Assembly (NCBI RefSeq): GCF_014705605.1
Contig: NZ_JACXIZ010000012.1
Coordinates: 62,001-126,000, forward strand
Source: Paenibacillus sabuli
GTDB taxonomy: Bacteria > Bacillota > Bacilli > Paenibacillales > Paenibacillaceae
Length of the DNA: 64,000 nucleotides
Direction: 5' to 3'
The translations under genes were made by a program, and so were the position numbers. The first letter of the stretch is position 1. Every line of letters begins with the position of its first letter. Positions 25,320 to 33,775 of the stretch are shown in pieces. The notes below the pieces were generated by a model that saw only the letters and a program-made list of their open reading frames with translations, was not told the DNA's origin and did no database searches.

Positions 25320-26207
25320 TCAGACGCCGCGCTTGTTGCCCCACAGCCACGTGTGAAGCTGCGGCAGCACGCTGACGCGCTGCAGACGCGGCTCGTCCAT
25401 GATGCGCTGCACGAGCGCCTCGTACTGGACAGCGAGCGTGCTCAGCATGCGTGCAGGCTCGGGCTCGGTCAGGTCGGCGTTGCCCGGCTGCACATAGAAC
25501 GACACGTCCGGGTAGCGCTCGTGCACCCGGATCGCGTAGTCCAGGTCGATCTCGTCGAAGACGACAACCTTGAGGCTCCACTCGCCGCCCCCGCCCCCGC
25601 CTTCGAGCCGCGAGAGGATGTCGTCGAGTCGCGCCCAGTCGGTCTCCATGCCCGAGCTCGGCGGCTTGGGCGAGAGCGTCAATTGGTCGATCCGCACGAA
25701 CCAGTCCTGCCAGCGGCTGCCCTGGGTCTCGAGCGCCACCTCGGCGCCGCGGGCATGGAGCACATCGATCAGCTCGCCCAGCCCGGGCAGCAGCGCCGGA
25801 TTGCCCCCGGAGAGCGTGACATGCGCGAAGGCTTCGCCGCCGAGCTCCGCCAGCCGCTCCACGATCTGCGCGGCGTCCAGCCGCTCGATCTCGTCCTTGG
25901 CGGAGCCGTCCCAGGTGAAGGCCGAATCGCACCAGGCGCAGGCATAGTCGCAGCCCGCCGTGCGGACGAACAGTGTCTTGCGCCCGATGACGCGCCCCTC
26001 GCCCTGCACCGTCGGGCCGAAGATCTCGAGCACGGGGAAGCGCTCCTGCCCGGTGGAGCGGGCATTGTTGGCGAGTGTGACATCCACTGCCCGTGCGCCG
26101 TTGGCGCTATGCGCATCCGGCTCGCTTGCTCTTGATCCGTTCGAGGCATGCGCAGTCGCACCCGATCTGTGCATCGCCGCTTGTTCCTGCCCCCGCCGCT
26201 CAGTCAT
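25320..26207 (-). CDS. queE: 7-carboxy-7-deazaguanine synthase QueE (radical SAM)
   Basis: This radical-SAM enzyme converts carboxy-tetrahydropterin to 7-carboxy-7-deazaguanine. The [4Fe-4S] motif is CDYACAWC (CxxxCxxC), preceded by FPVLEIFGPTVQGEG. The ATG at 26207 overlaps the queD stop as ATGA. This gives 295 residues, with about 45 low-complexity residues before the conserved start that the B. subtilis enzyme lacks. An internal GTG start before VTLANNARSTGQ would shorten it. The coupling overlap favours the long form. Confidence 0.92.
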   Translation of the reverse strand: MTERRGQEQAAMHRSGATAHASNGSRASEPDAHSANGARAVDVTLANNARSTGQERFPVLEIFGPTVQGEGRVIGRKTLFVRTAGCDYACAWCDSAFTWDGSAKDEIERLDAAQIVERLAELGGEAFAHVTLSGGNPALLPGLGELIDVLHARGAEVALETQGSRWQDWFVRIDQLTLSPKPPSSGMETDWARLDDILSRLEGGGGGGEWSLKVVVFDEIDLDYAIRVHERYPDVSFYVQPGNADLTEPEPARMLSTLAVQYEALVQRIMDEPRLQRVSVLPQLHTWLWGNKRGV

Positions 26208-26650
26208 CGCTGCGCTCCTGCGTCCGCCTGCCGCGGACGGTAGACGACGTAGCTGCTCGGCGTCTCCCGCAGGTACACCTGGATGCAGCGCGGGTGCTGA
26301 GGCAGCGTGTCCAGATGCGCCTGCACGAGCTCGGCGATGATGCGCGCCGTCGCTTCCGTCGTCGGGAAGCGATGCGGATCGACGTCGTCGAACACCTCGT
26401 CGTCGTTGAGCGTCGTATGGTCGAAGCGGTCGTGGATGAGCCGCTTGAGGTCCGCGAAGTTGACGAGGAAGCCGGATTCGTCGAGCGCATCGCCGGCCAC
26501 CGTCACATTGGCGAAATACGTATGCCCGTGCACGTATCGGCACTTGCCGGCCTGATCGCTCGGGATGTAGTGGGCGGCGGCAAAGTGAAAATCCTTGTTC
26601 AGCTCGTAGGCATACGGGTGCGCGGTCACCGGGTAGATCTGCTGCATCAT
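26204..26650 (-). CDS. queD: 6-carboxy-5,6,7,8-tetrahydropterin synthase QueD
   Basis: This 148-residue tunnelling-fold enzyme acts on 7,8-dihydroneopterin triphosphate in queuosine synthesis. Zinc-binding histidines occur in [11 protein letters not shown] and CRYVHGHTY, and the catalytic Cys precedes that second motif (AGKCRY). Both ends overlap neighbours as ATGA (queC stop at 26647-26649, queE start at 26207), so the three are tightly coupled. Confidence 0.95.
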   Translation of the reverse strand: MMQQIYPVTAHPYAYELNKDFHFAAAHYIPSDQAGKCRYVHGHTYFANVTVAGDALDESGFLVNFADLKRLIHDRFDHTTLNDDEVFDDVDPHRFPTTEATARIIAELVQAHLDTLPQHPRCIQVYLRETPSSYVVYRPRQADAGAQR

Positions 26651-27339
26651 GCGCCTTCCTCTCCCTTCGCAGCCAGATAGCGCTGCAGACCGCGGGCCCG
26701 CAGCACGCAGGCCGGACACGCGCCGCAGCCGTCGCCGACGATGCCGTGGTAGCAGGTGAGCGTGCGCGTGCGCACGAATTCGAAGGCGCCGAGGCGGTCC
26801 GCCAGCGCCCACGTCTCGGCCTTGTCCAGCCACATCAGCGGCGTGTCGATGACGAACGGATAGTCCATCGCCAGCGTCAATGTGACATTGAGCGACTTGA
26901 TGAACGTATCGCGGCAATCGGGGTAGCCGCTGAAGTCGGTCTCGCACACGCCGGTCACGATATGCCTCGCGCCGAGCTGCTTGGCCAGCACTGCCGCGAA
27001 CGAGAGGAACAGCAGATTGCGCCCGTCGACGAAGGTGCTCGGCGGCCCGTCCTCCTTCGCTTCGACGGCGATGTCTTGGCGCGTCAGCGCGCTCGGGGCG
27101 AGCTGGTTCAATAGCGCCATGTCCAGCATATGATGGGGCACGCCGAGCTCGGCGGCGATCTCGGCCGCGCACTCCAGCTCGCGGCTGTGCCGCTGGCCGT
27201 AATTGAAGGTCACTGCCTCGACGTGCGCGAAGCGCTCCAGCGCCCAGTACAGGCACGTCGTGCTGTCCTGGCCGCCGCTGAATACGACGACCGCTTTTTC
27301 CTGCTGCTTGTGCGGCTGCAAGAGGGCTTGCTCCGCCAT
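26647..27339 (-). CDS. queC: 7-cyano-7-deazaguanine (preQ0) synthase QueC
   Basis: This 230-residue ATP-dependent enzyme converts the carboxylate to the nitrile of preQ0. The PP-loop [14 protein letters not shown] lies near residue 20, and the zinc-binding cysteines are in the C-terminal [16 protein letters not shown] region. AAGGAGTGATCG precedes the ATG. It is the first gene of the que operon and lies immediately downstream of a preQ1-I riboswitch with its own terminator. Confidence 0.96.
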   Translation of the reverse strand: MAEQALLQPHKQQEKAVVVFSGGQDSTTCLYWALERFAHVEAVTFNYGQRHSRELECAAEIAAELGVPHHMLDMALLNQLAPSALTRQDIAVEAKEDGPPSTFVDGRNLLFLSFAAVLAKQLGARHIVTGVCETDFSGYPDCRDTFIKSLNVTLTLAMDYPFVIDTPLMWLDKAETWALADRLGAFEFVRTRTLTCYHGIVGDGCGACPACVLRARGLQRYLAAKGEEGA

Positions 27340-27363
27340 GGTCGATCACTCCTTAAGAAAGGG

Positions 27364-27433
27364 AAAAATCGGCACCCCAAGGAGGAGGCCGATTCTTCCT
27401 TAGTTTTTTATAGAGGGTCGCTAATAACCTCTC
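27364..27433 (-). promoter_or_regulatory. preQ1-I riboswitch with transcription terminator controlling queCDEF
   Basis: Read on the minus strand, 27433-27398 gives AGAGGTTATTAGCGACCCTC followed by TATAAAAAACTAAGG. This is the class I preQ1 aptamer, with its P1 stem AGAGG/CCTCT and the A-rich tail that forms the pseudoknot. Directly downstream AATCGGC (27394-27388) pairs with GCCGATT (27372-27366) and runs into TTTTTCCC, an intrinsic terminator. Ligand binding should therefore end transcription before queC. Confidence 0.95.
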
Positions 27434-27481
27434 CCGCACCCGCTTCGCGGCGGACGTGCGGCATGTATGCCATTGCTTGCG

Positions 27482-27490
27482 ATTATACCA
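27482..27490 (-). promoter_or_regulatory. Extended -10 promoter of the que operon
   Basis: The minus strand reads TGGTATAAT, an extended -10, about 50 bases before the riboswitch aptamer. The -35 region is poor, which fits an extended -10 promoter. Confidence 0.6.
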
Positions 27491-27596
27491 CAGCCGAGTC
27501 CGGATTGCCATGCACGCGCAGATGCAGCATGAATCGCCCCGGCCGCGGTCTGGCTATGGCAAATTCTGTCCGTAATCGCCAGCGCGAACCAGTCTA

Positions 27597-28688
27597 TTAA
27601 CCGCTCGTCAGGATCGCGATGAGGGCAGTTCCCGAGGCCACCGCCAGCACCGCTCCGAGCAGCAGCCAGCTGAGCGGCCGCGCGAAGTTGACCGTCATGC
27701 CGACGCCGACGCGCTTCTCCACGAGGAGCGCGGGATCCGCAGGATTGTAGTAGACCAGTCCGCCCAGCCGCCAGTAGCGGTCCGCCTGCGCCTGCTCGTC
27801 GCCGATCGACTCCAGCCCCTTGCTCCGCAGCTGGTAGAGGAAGAGGCCGACCGCGATCAGGATGACCAGCGGCAGAGCCAGGCCCAGGCCGAGCGCCCAG
27901 CGCTGCGGCCAGCCGTAGAGCGTCATGCCCTGCAGCAGGCTCAGGAACAGCGTGACCAGCAGCGACAGCGCCCACAGGAAATAAGCGGACAGGCGATTGT
28001 ACTGCTTGCGCTTGGCGAGCGAGCGCTGCGGGTCGTCCGGGTCCAGCTGCTGACGCATGCGTCCGATCGCAGTAGCGGTGCCGGCGAAGATCGCGATCAA
28101 CACCAGTTGGACCAGATTCTGGCCGAATACGCCCTGCACCGTCCGCTCGGACCAGCCGTCCGCTTCGCCGCGCACATTGAAGTGTATCGCAAAAACCTCC
28201 GGAATGCGGTCCCACATCAGCGCCGCTGCAACAACGCTGACCGCGACAACGCCGAGATGCACGGCATACCAGCGCAGTCCGGGCTGCCCCAGCTCGCGGC
28301 GGTAGGTCAGACTCGCCACGCGCCGCGCCGGCTGCGACGGTCCGCCCCACTCGGCCTGCGCCTTGAGCGCGCGGGCCCGGTGATGGAAGCGCCCGTACAC
28401 TGCAATGGCGGCTACGAACTGGAGTGAAAACGTGCCCGCCAGCACCGTCTCCAGCGCCTCCGGCAGAAGCCATAGCGCGACGCTGCCCGCTGCGGCGACC
28501 AGTGCCAGCACGGCTACCACGGTCCATACATAGCTGCGGCGCATCGCCACGACCTCGGCGTCGCCGCGATGCGCCGGAGGCACATACACGCCGAGCAGGA
28601 TACGCCGCTGCCAGATGCCGAGCATCGCGAAGGCGGTCAGTATCACCAGATCGACCAACGCCAGCCAGAGCCACATTCCATCATTCAT
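27597..28688 (-). CDS. DUF1648/DUF5808-type polytopic membrane protein
   Basis: This 363-residue membrane protein has about eight hydrophobic segments. The middle part has the DUF1648 signature (FAIHFNVRGEADGW), also found in SdpI-type immunity proteins. The C-terminal YYNPADPALLVEKRVGVGMT followed by NFARPLSW is the DUF5808 motif. The ATG at 28688 overlaps the end of the GntR gene, so the pair is coupled and the regulator probably controls the membrane protein. A role in envelope stress or peptide immunity is only an inference. Confidence 0.8.
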   Translation of the reverse strand: MNDGMWLWLALVDLVILTAFAMLGIWQRRILLGVYVPPAHRGDAEVVAMRRSYVWTVVAVLALVAAAGSVALWLLPEALETVLAGTFSLQFVAAIAVYGRFHHRARALKAQAEWGGPSQPARRVASLTYRRELGQPGLRWYAVHLGVVAVSVVAAALMWDRIPEVFAIHFNVRGEADGWSERTVQGVFGQNLVQLVLIAIFAGTATAIGRMRQQLDPDDPQRSLAKRKQYNRLSAYFLWALSLLVTLFLSLLQGMTLYGWPQRWALGLGLALPLVILIAVGLFLYQLRSKGLESIGDEQAQADRYWRLGGLVYYNPADPALLVEKRVGVGMTVNFARPLSWLLLGAVLAVASGTALIAILTSG

Positions 28689-29088
28689 CCCGATTCCCTC
28701 CCTCTCCAGATTGCCTGATCTCGTCGTATACCGACCGGCACAGCTCCGCCAGCTCCTCCTGCGACATGCCGCGCACGGCGGCCTCGGCGGCCATGCCACG
28801 CAGTTGATGCCGCAAGCGGTCCTGGAATGCCGCCGTCACCCCCGGCATGCCGTCCGGGTTGATCACGACGCCTCGCTTGCGATGCACCTGCAGGAACCCC
28901 TCCTGCTTGAGCACCTGATACGCCTTGTTGACCGTATGCAGGTTGATGCCCAGATCGGCCGCCAGGCTGCGTACGGACGGTAGCGGATCGCCCGGCCGCA
29001 GTGCGCCCGACGCGATCCCGGCCAGCAGTTGATCCGCCAGCTGCGTATAGATTGGCGTCTCCGATTGCAGATCGAGCTCTACGAACAT
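28681..29088 (-). CDS. GntR-family transcriptional regulator (YhcF type)
   Basis: This 135-residue short GntR regulator starts at the ATG at 29088 behind AAGGAG. The winged HTH (about residues 10-75) contains PIYTQLADQLLAGIASGALR and LPSVRSLAADLGINLHTVNK. Only a short C-terminal helical tail follows, as in the YtrA/YhcF subfamily, which usually autoregulates a membrane-protein or ABC operon. The downstream overlapping membrane protein is the obvious target. Palindromic AT-rich sequence upstream is a candidate operator. Confidence 0.88.
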   Translation of the reverse strand: MFVELDLQSETPIYTQLADQLLAGIASGALRPGDPLPSVRSLAADLGINLHTVNKAYQVLKQEGFLQVHRKRGVVINPDGMPGVTAAFQDRLRHQLRGMAAEAAVRGMSQEELAELCRSVYDEIRQSGEGGNRDE

Positions 29089-29434
29089 CTGCCCCACTCC
29101 TTCCCTCCACTTGCCCACTTGCCCCACTTGCCCCACTTCTGTAAGTGCTTTGCTGATCGGCCTGCGTTCATGCCTGCGTTCATGCCTGCCATCCCTTGAC
29201 CATTAACAAATTTTTATTTGTTATAGTTATAATATAACAGATGACACATTGATACGCAACCTCCTGCACCGATTGGGCGTTTCTGTCCGTCCCATTGCGA
29301 ATAAGAGAACACGGCCGCGTTGATCGGGACGCCTGCCAGAGCAAGGACGCTGCGCGGCAAGCTTGCCTTGACGGATCGCGCGCCGGGCCGTAGGATGAAG
29401 AGAGTCTGCTTTACACAAGGGAGTTTGCATCCAT
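29089..29434. promoter_or_regulatory. Divergent regulatory region with AT-rich inverted repeats
   Basis: This 346-base region lies between the GntR gene and the EamA gene. AACAAAT/ATTTGTT (29205-29222) and GTTATA...TATAAC (29220-29238) are overlapping inverted repeats, likely a GntR operator and promoter. Short CACTTGCCC iterations occur at about 29107-29138 and a perfect GGCAAGCTTGCC palindrome at 29356-29367. I see no gene in it. Confidence 0.5.
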
Positions 29435-30367
29435 ATGTGGTTAATCTACGCCCTGCTCGCGGCCGTCTGCTTCGGCTTTCGCGGGGTGCTGTATCACTGG
29501 GCGTCCAAGCAAGGGCTCGAGCGCAACCTGATGCTGCTCGGCGTGTTCGCCGGCGGCGCAGTCCTTTGCCTCGTCCCCGCGCTGCTGCTGCGCCAGCCCT
29601 GGGAGACGACGGCGCTCGCCGGGGTGCTGATGGGCACGTTCTCCTTCGTGGCCAATGCCTGTATTTTCAAGGGCTTTGCCGTCGGCAAGGCGTCACTGAT
29701 CGCCATTCTCACGGGTCTGCCGCCGGTCGTCGTGCTGCTGCTCGCCTATGTCGTCTGGGGCGAAGCGATCAATGTGTGGCAGCTCGGCGCCTTCGCGCTG
29801 ATCGTGGCCGGCATCCTGCTCGTGCGCTACTCCAACGATCTGAGCCTGCGCAATCTGCAGGGCGCGCAGTGGGGCCTGCTGGCGATGCTGTTCTTCGGCT
29901 TCAACGACATGGCGGGCAAGCTGTCGACCCGGCTCGAGGCCGAGCTGTTCCCGACGCTCGTATGCATGTTCGTCACCGGCTGCCTCTGGTTCGGCGGCAG
30001 CTGGCTGCTGGATCTGCGCCGCGCCCGGAGCCGCCGCATGCGCGCGCCCGCCGCAGACGCGGTCCTCGGCGAAGCGAGTAGCGACAGCGCCAATCCTGCG
30101 CCCGCGCGGCGCTGGACGCCGCGGCGCACCTTCTTCACCGGCATGCTGATCGGCACGACCAATGCCGTCGGCATGATCGTCATCATCAACGCCTTCGCAG
30201 TCGGCATCACCGGGCTCGTCTCCGCCGTCGTCGCCCTCAACGTGCTGATTATTCTGCTGTACAGCCGGGTCGTGCTCAAGGAACGCTTCGGCCGTCTGGA
30301 GATCGGCGGCATGGCGACGGCCATCGTCGGCCTCGTGCTGCTGCGCCTGTTCGAGCTCGTGGCGTAG
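29435..30367 (+). CDS. EamA-family (DMT superfamily) transporter
   Basis: This 310-residue protein has ten predicted membrane segments arranged as two EamA repeats (about residues 1-140 and 175-308), separated by a basic loop rich in Arg and Ala (about 190-230). An AAGGGAG site precedes the ATG. The family exports or imports amino acids, nucleosides and metabolites. The substrate is not predictable. It is followed after 38 bases by the VOC gene. Confidence 0.85.
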   Translation: MWLIYALLAAVCFGFRGVLYHWASKQGLERNLMLLGVFAGGAVLCLVPALLLRQPWETTALAGVLMGTFSFVANACIFKGFAVGKASLIAILTGLPPVVVLLLAYVVWGEAINVWQLGAFALIVAGILLVRYSNDLSLRNLQGAQWGLLAMLFFGFNDMAGKLSTRLEAELFPTLVCMFVTGCLWFGGSWLLDLRRARSRRMRAPAADAVLGEASSDSANPAPARRWTPRRTFFTGMLIGTTNAVGMIVIINAFAVGITGLVSAVVALNVLIILLYSRVVLKERFGRLEIGGMATAIVGLVLLRLFELVA

Positions 30368-30405
30368 CGGCGGTCTCATATTATGGATAAGGGAGCGTGT
30401 AAGCG

Positions 30406-30834
30406 ATGATCAAGGGAATTGGACATACCGCCTACGTGGTGGAGGATATGGAGCGCTCGCTCGACTTCTACTGCGGCGTGCTCGGCTTCAAGCAAGCGTT
30501 CGAGCTCAAGGACAACGCGGACAAGCCGTGGATCGTCTACATTCAGGTGGCGGGGCTGCAATTCATCGAGCTGTTCTATGGCGGCCAGCATCGGCCCGAG
30601 CCGCAGCCGCGGCAGATCGGCTTCAACCACCTGTGCCTGGAGGTCGAGGACATCCAGCAGATCGCCGCCCATCTGCGCGAGCGCGGCGTGACGCTCGACG
30701 CCCTGCCACAGCAGGGCAAGGACCGCAACTGGCAGTGCTGGGCCCGCGATCCCGACGGCAATCGCATCGAATTCATGCAGCTCGATCCCGAGTCGCCGCA
30801 GGTGAAGAGTGCGGGCGGCAGGCTTGCCGAGTAA
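30406..30834 (+). CDS. VOC-superfamily (glyoxalase-like) protein
   Basis: This 142-residue protein is built from two beta-alpha-beta-beta-beta modules. Candidate metal ligands are His in GIGHTAYVVEDM, His in GFNHLCLEVEDI and Glu in GNRIEFMQLD. The arrangement resembles lactoylglutathione lyase and related dioxygenase or epimerase folds. It lies directly after the EamA gene and is probably cotranscribed. The function could be methylglyoxal detoxification or another metal-dependent reaction. Confidence 0.85.
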   Translation: MIKGIGHTAYVVEDMERSLDFYCGVLGFKQAFELKDNADKPWIVYIQVAGLQFIELFYGGQHRPEPQPRQIGFNHLCLEVEDIQQIAAHLRERGVTLDALPQQGKDRNWQCWARDPDGNRIEFMQLDPESPQVKSAGGRLAE

Positions 30835-30917
30835 ATCTGATAGAGAACAAAACGGCAAAAGTCGAAAGAATGGCTTAGACGATTGCACGTCTAAAACACC
30901 TATGCTTTTCTTAAAAT

Positions 30918-31062
30918 AGAAAAAGGGAGCTGTGCCAACAGCTCCCAGTGTACCAACCGCGAGGCATCCCCTCCGGTGTTGAGTGAAGGGACCCAATGGC
31001 GGTGAACCGAGAGGGTCCCTTCCTTGTATCACAGCGACAGAATTACGAGGTTATCGCAAGAC
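30918..31062 (-). ncRNA. Candidate structured small RNA of about 145 nt
   Basis: On the minus strand an extended -10 (TGG-TATACT, 31077-31069) starts a transcript. It contains a perfect 9-bp stem (AAGGGACCC at 30986-30994 with GGGTCCCTT at 31013-31021) and ends in a perfect 9-bp hairpin (GGGAGCTGT/ACAGCTCCC, 30925-30946) followed by T5. No peptide reading frame with a ribosome-binding site is visible. The layout resembles antitoxin RNAs of type I toxin-antitoxin loci, but no toxin peptide was found opposite. Confidence 0.45.
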
Positions 31063-31078
31063 CATCATAGTATACCAC

Positions 31079-31109
31079 AGGCTTCCAATTTGGAGGCTTT
31101 TCTTTTGCT
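31079..31109 (+). terminator. Plus-strand terminator-like hairpin
   Basis: AGGCTTCC pairs with GGAGGCTT (one G-U step counted) across AATTT, and TTCTTTT follows. It overlaps the promoter region of the candidate small RNA and would end plus-strand transcripts coming from the EamA-VOC genes. Confidence 0.5.
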
Positions 31110-31190
31110 CGCTATAGCCGCGTCCTCCGCAAGACGACCGGCGTCGCCCCGTCCGACTACATGAGCGCAATCTATGGGCGGCGCGGCTGA
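31107..31190 (+). pseudogene. Remnant of the C-terminus of an AraC-family regulator
   Basis: The frame ending in TGA at 31188-31190 encodes RYSRVLRKTTGVAPSDY and ten more residues. This is the end of the second HTH unit of an AraC protein. Nothing upstream encodes the rest, so it is a decayed fragment. Confidence 0.65.
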
Positions 31191-31532
31191 CCTACAGGAG
31201 CCGGAGATTCGGCGCCGCCGGCTACGGCCGTCCTTGGCTTGCTCCCGCTCGCGCAGGCGCCGTTCCAGCCGCTCCGTCAGCTCCGGATCGGGCACGATGC
31301 GATCCAGCACCGCTTCCTCGGCGTCGACGCGGCTGCCCAGACAGACTACGGCGATGCGCAGCAGCATCGCGCCGTAGCGCCGATAGGCCGTCTGCACGTC
31401 GCGACCGCTCGGCCCGCGCCCGATCTGTATCTCCTCGCTCATATCGGACCTCCCCCTTTGCTATGAACACGCATGCGCCCGCCCTTTGGTCACATTCTCC
31501 GCAAGGAATCTCGCACTACCGTATCCATCGCC

Positions 31533-31563
31533 AAAAAAGCGCGACTTCTCACGAGCCGCGCTT
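31533..31563 (-). terminator. Terminator of the GDPD-MFS operon
   Basis: On the minus strand AAGCGCG pairs with CGCGCTT and T6 follows. It lies about 90 bases beyond the MFS stop. The rest of 31443-31654 shows no convincing gene. Confidence 0.7.
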
Positions 31564-31654
31564 GACGATCCAGTCCCACTGCAGTGACTTCTCGGAGCTG
31601 GGCCGCCGGCTCCTTGGCGATGCTCATCGAGCCCCTTCGGGCGCGTCGCCCGCG

Positions 31655-32863
31655 CTACCCCTCTGCCCCCACATCTGTCCGACGCTCACCCGGCGCCCGC
31701 ACCGCCAGCAGGAAGCCGAGCGCCAGCAGCATCGCCGCAGACGCGCAGACGAACAGCGAGACGTAGCCGAAGCCGTCGATCGCCAGTCCGAGCAGCGGCG
31801 GCGAGCTGATCGCCGCCAGCGACGACACGAGGTAGTAGAGCCCGGTGCGCGTGCCGATGCTGCGGTCGCTGCCGGTGGCGACAATGAGCGGATACGAATT
31901 GATGTTGATGCAGGACCAGCACAGGCCGCCGAGCGCCAGCAGGATGCGCAGCGACGTCACGCCATCGGCCAGCGGGATCGCCCCGAACACCAGGAACAGC
32001 CCGGCGATGCCGAGCCCGATGACGCGCTTCTGCCCGTAGCGGGTGCCGAGCCAGCCGCTCGGCAGCGCGAACAGCACGAAGAACAGCGAGAAGAACGTCA
32101 ACGAGAACGACGACGCGCTCTCGCTCAGGCCGAGATGATGCTTGCCGTACAGCGTGAACAGCGCCTCCACGCCCTGATACGCCACGAACCAGCAGAAGAT
32201 CGCAGCCAGCAGCAGCACGGTCGTGCGATCCAGCTCGCCGCGCAGCCGGATGCGCGTCCCCGCCTCGGCCGGCGGCACGAGCGCATCGCGGCGCTCGCGG
32301 ATCGTCGCCCGCAGGATCAGCAGCGCCAGCAGCGTGACGACGCCCGCCAGCACGAACGGCGCCGCCGGATGCGCGGCATAGAGCACCGAGCCGGCCCCGA
32401 ATGCGATGATCGCCGCGACGCCTCCCATGAAGTTGATGATGCCGTTGGCCTTGGTGCGCTGTCGCTCAGGCGTCAGATCGGGCATGAGCGCGATCGTCGG
32501 CGAGCGGTACAGGCTCATCGCCAGGTTCATCAGCACCATGAACAGCACCAGCATCAGGAAGCTCGTATGCAGCGGGATCAGCACGACGAACAGCGCCGCC
32601 AGCGGCATCCCGAGCAGCAGATACGGCATGCGCCGTCCGAAGCGCGTCGCCGTGCGGTCGCTGCGGTTGCCGATCCACGGCTGCAGGAACAGCGCGAAGT
32701 AATTGTCGAGCGTCATCATGAAGCCGATCAGCGCCGTGCTCGACAGGAAGTCGTCGAGGAAGAAGGGCACGAACGCATTGTACAGCGCCCACGTCATGCT
32801 GATGCTGAAGAACCCCGCCCCGAGCAGCCATGTGCGCTTCCACGACATGCGCTCTGCCATCAT
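31655..32863 (-). CDS. MFS transporter (glycoside/sucrose-type)
   Basis: This 402-residue protein has about twelve membrane segments. It begins near MSWKRTWLLGAGFFSISMTW, with the cytoplasmic loop GNRSDRTATRFGRRMPYLLL typical of the SUC/GPH-like MFS branch. Its start at 32863 overlaps the stop of the GDPD gene as ATGA, so it is translationally coupled. The pairing with a glycerophosphodiesterase suggests uptake of a glycerophosphodiester or release of a hydrolysis product, though family members mostly carry sugars. Confidence 0.82.
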   Translation of the reverse strand: MMAERMSWKRTWLLGAGFFSISMTWALYNAFVPFFLDDFLSSTALIGFMMTLDNYFALFLQPWIGNRSDRTATRFGRRMPYLLLGMPLAALFVVLIPLHTSFLMLVLFMVLMNLAMSLYRSPTIALMPDLTPERQRTKANGIINFMGGVAAIIAFGAGSVLYAAHPAAPFVLAGVVTLLALLILRATIRERRDALVPPAEAGTRIRLRGELDRTTVLLLAAIFCWFVAYQGVEALFTLYGKHHLGLSESASSFSLTFFSLFFVLFALPSGWLGTRYGQKRVIGLGIAGLFLVFGAIPLADGVTSLRILLALGGLCWSCININSYPLIVATGSDRSIGTRTGLYYLVSSLAAISSPPLLGLAIDGFGYVSLFVCASAAMLLALGFLLAVRAPGERRTDVGAEG

Positions 32864-33606
32864 TGCGACGCGGCTGTGCGCGTGCGCAGCAGACCGGCCA
32901 GCACGTCCGGCACGTCGGTAATGATGCCCGCCACGCCCGCCTCCACCAGCCAGTCCATGCGGGCCGGGTCGTTGACGGTATACGGATGATAGACGACGCC
33001 ATGCGCCCGGGCGGCTGTCACCCATTCCGGCAGCACTGCATAATGATGCGCATGCAGCGCGTCGGCGCCGATGCGCCGGGCGTACGCCCACGGCTCGAAC
33101 AGCCCTTCGCCATAGAGCGCGCCCGTGCGCACGGCCGGATCGATCTGCTTGCAGGCGACCAGCGAATAATGATTGAAGCTGGAGATGACCACCTGCTCCT
33201 GCAGGCCGTATTGCCGCACGGCTCCGAGCACGGCCTCTTCCAGTCCGGGATAGCGGACGATGCCGTTCTTCAGCTCCAGGTTGAGCTGCAGCCGCTGCGC
33301 CGCCGCCAGCTCCAGCAGTTCCTCCAGCAGCGGCACGCGCGCGCCCGCGAAGGCTTCGTCCCGCCAAGCCCCTGCGTCGAGCCTGCTCAGCTCGTCCAGC
33401 GCGATATCCTTGACCAAGCCGCGGCCCGAGGTCGTGCGGTCGAGCTTCTCGTCGTGAATCAGCACGAGCCGTCCATCGGCAGTCATCTGCACATCCGTCT
33501 CGATGCCGGTCGCCCCTAAGCGGACCGCCTCCGTGAACGCTTCCATCGTATTCTCGGGACAGACGGCCGACGCCCCCCGATGGGCGAAATTGATGACGCT
33601 GCTCAT
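32860..33606 (-). CDS. Glycerophosphodiester phosphodiesterase
   Basis: This 248-residue cytosolic GDPD-family TIM barrel has the catalytic His in INFAHRGASAVCPENTMEAF, metal ligands in GIETDVQMTADG, and the second His in LIHDEKLDRTT. It hydrolyses deacylated phospholipids to glycerol-3-phosphate and an alcohol. It has no signal peptide. An AGGAGAGGGAG site precedes the ATG. It is the first gene of a two-gene operon with the MFS transporter. Glycerol-3-phosphate produced here would join the pathway served by glpK elsewhere in the window. Confidence 0.92.
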   Translation of the reverse strand: MSSVINFAHRGASAVCPENTMEAFTEAVRLGATGIETDVQMTADGRLVLIHDEKLDRTTSGRGLVKDIALDELSRLDAGAWRDEAFAGARVPLLEELLELAAAQRLQLNLELKNGIVRYPGLEEAVLGAVRQYGLQEQVVISSFNHYSLVACKQIDPAVRTGALYGEGLFEPWAYARRIGADALHAHHYAVLPEWVTAARAHGVVYHPYTVNDPARMDWLVEAGVAGIITDVPDVLAGLLRTRTAASQ

Positions 33607-33775
33607 GAATCGCGCACTCCCTCTCCTGGATAGACGGCGCCAGTCGCGCGCCGTTGCCTCGATTATACCGCATTCCCGGGCGGCGGGGAGCGCTTCTATC
33701 TTAAAGTTTTTTTTAAAAAGCGGCGCGCCGCAGCGCCTGCGATGCCCGATGGCACGAACGGTGGGCGTCGCCCCC

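Larger units (their letters stand above)
31065..31442 (-). pseudogene. Fragment of an ECF sigma-factor gene fused to unrelated sequence
   Basis: A good ribosome-binding site (AAGGGGGAGG) precedes the ATG at 31442. The first 45 codons include AYRRYGAMLLRIAVVCLGSR and DAEEAV, typical of region 2 of ECF sigma factors. The frame then passes into a Glu/Arg-rich stretch (DPELTERLERRLREREQ) and finally non-homologous sequence overlapping the AraC remnant. Most of the sigma factor, including region 4, is missing, so it is a deletion scar rather than a working gene. Confidence 0.5.

Noticed and set aside
30835-30935. Small hydrophobic toxin peptide opposite the candidate sRNA
   Set aside because: I read all three plus-strand frames and found only short, polar or stop-interrupted peptides.
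31463-32989. 508-residue plus-strand frame rich in Arg, Gln and His
   Set aside because: Antisense shadow of the MFS transporter; composition is typical of GC-driven open frames.
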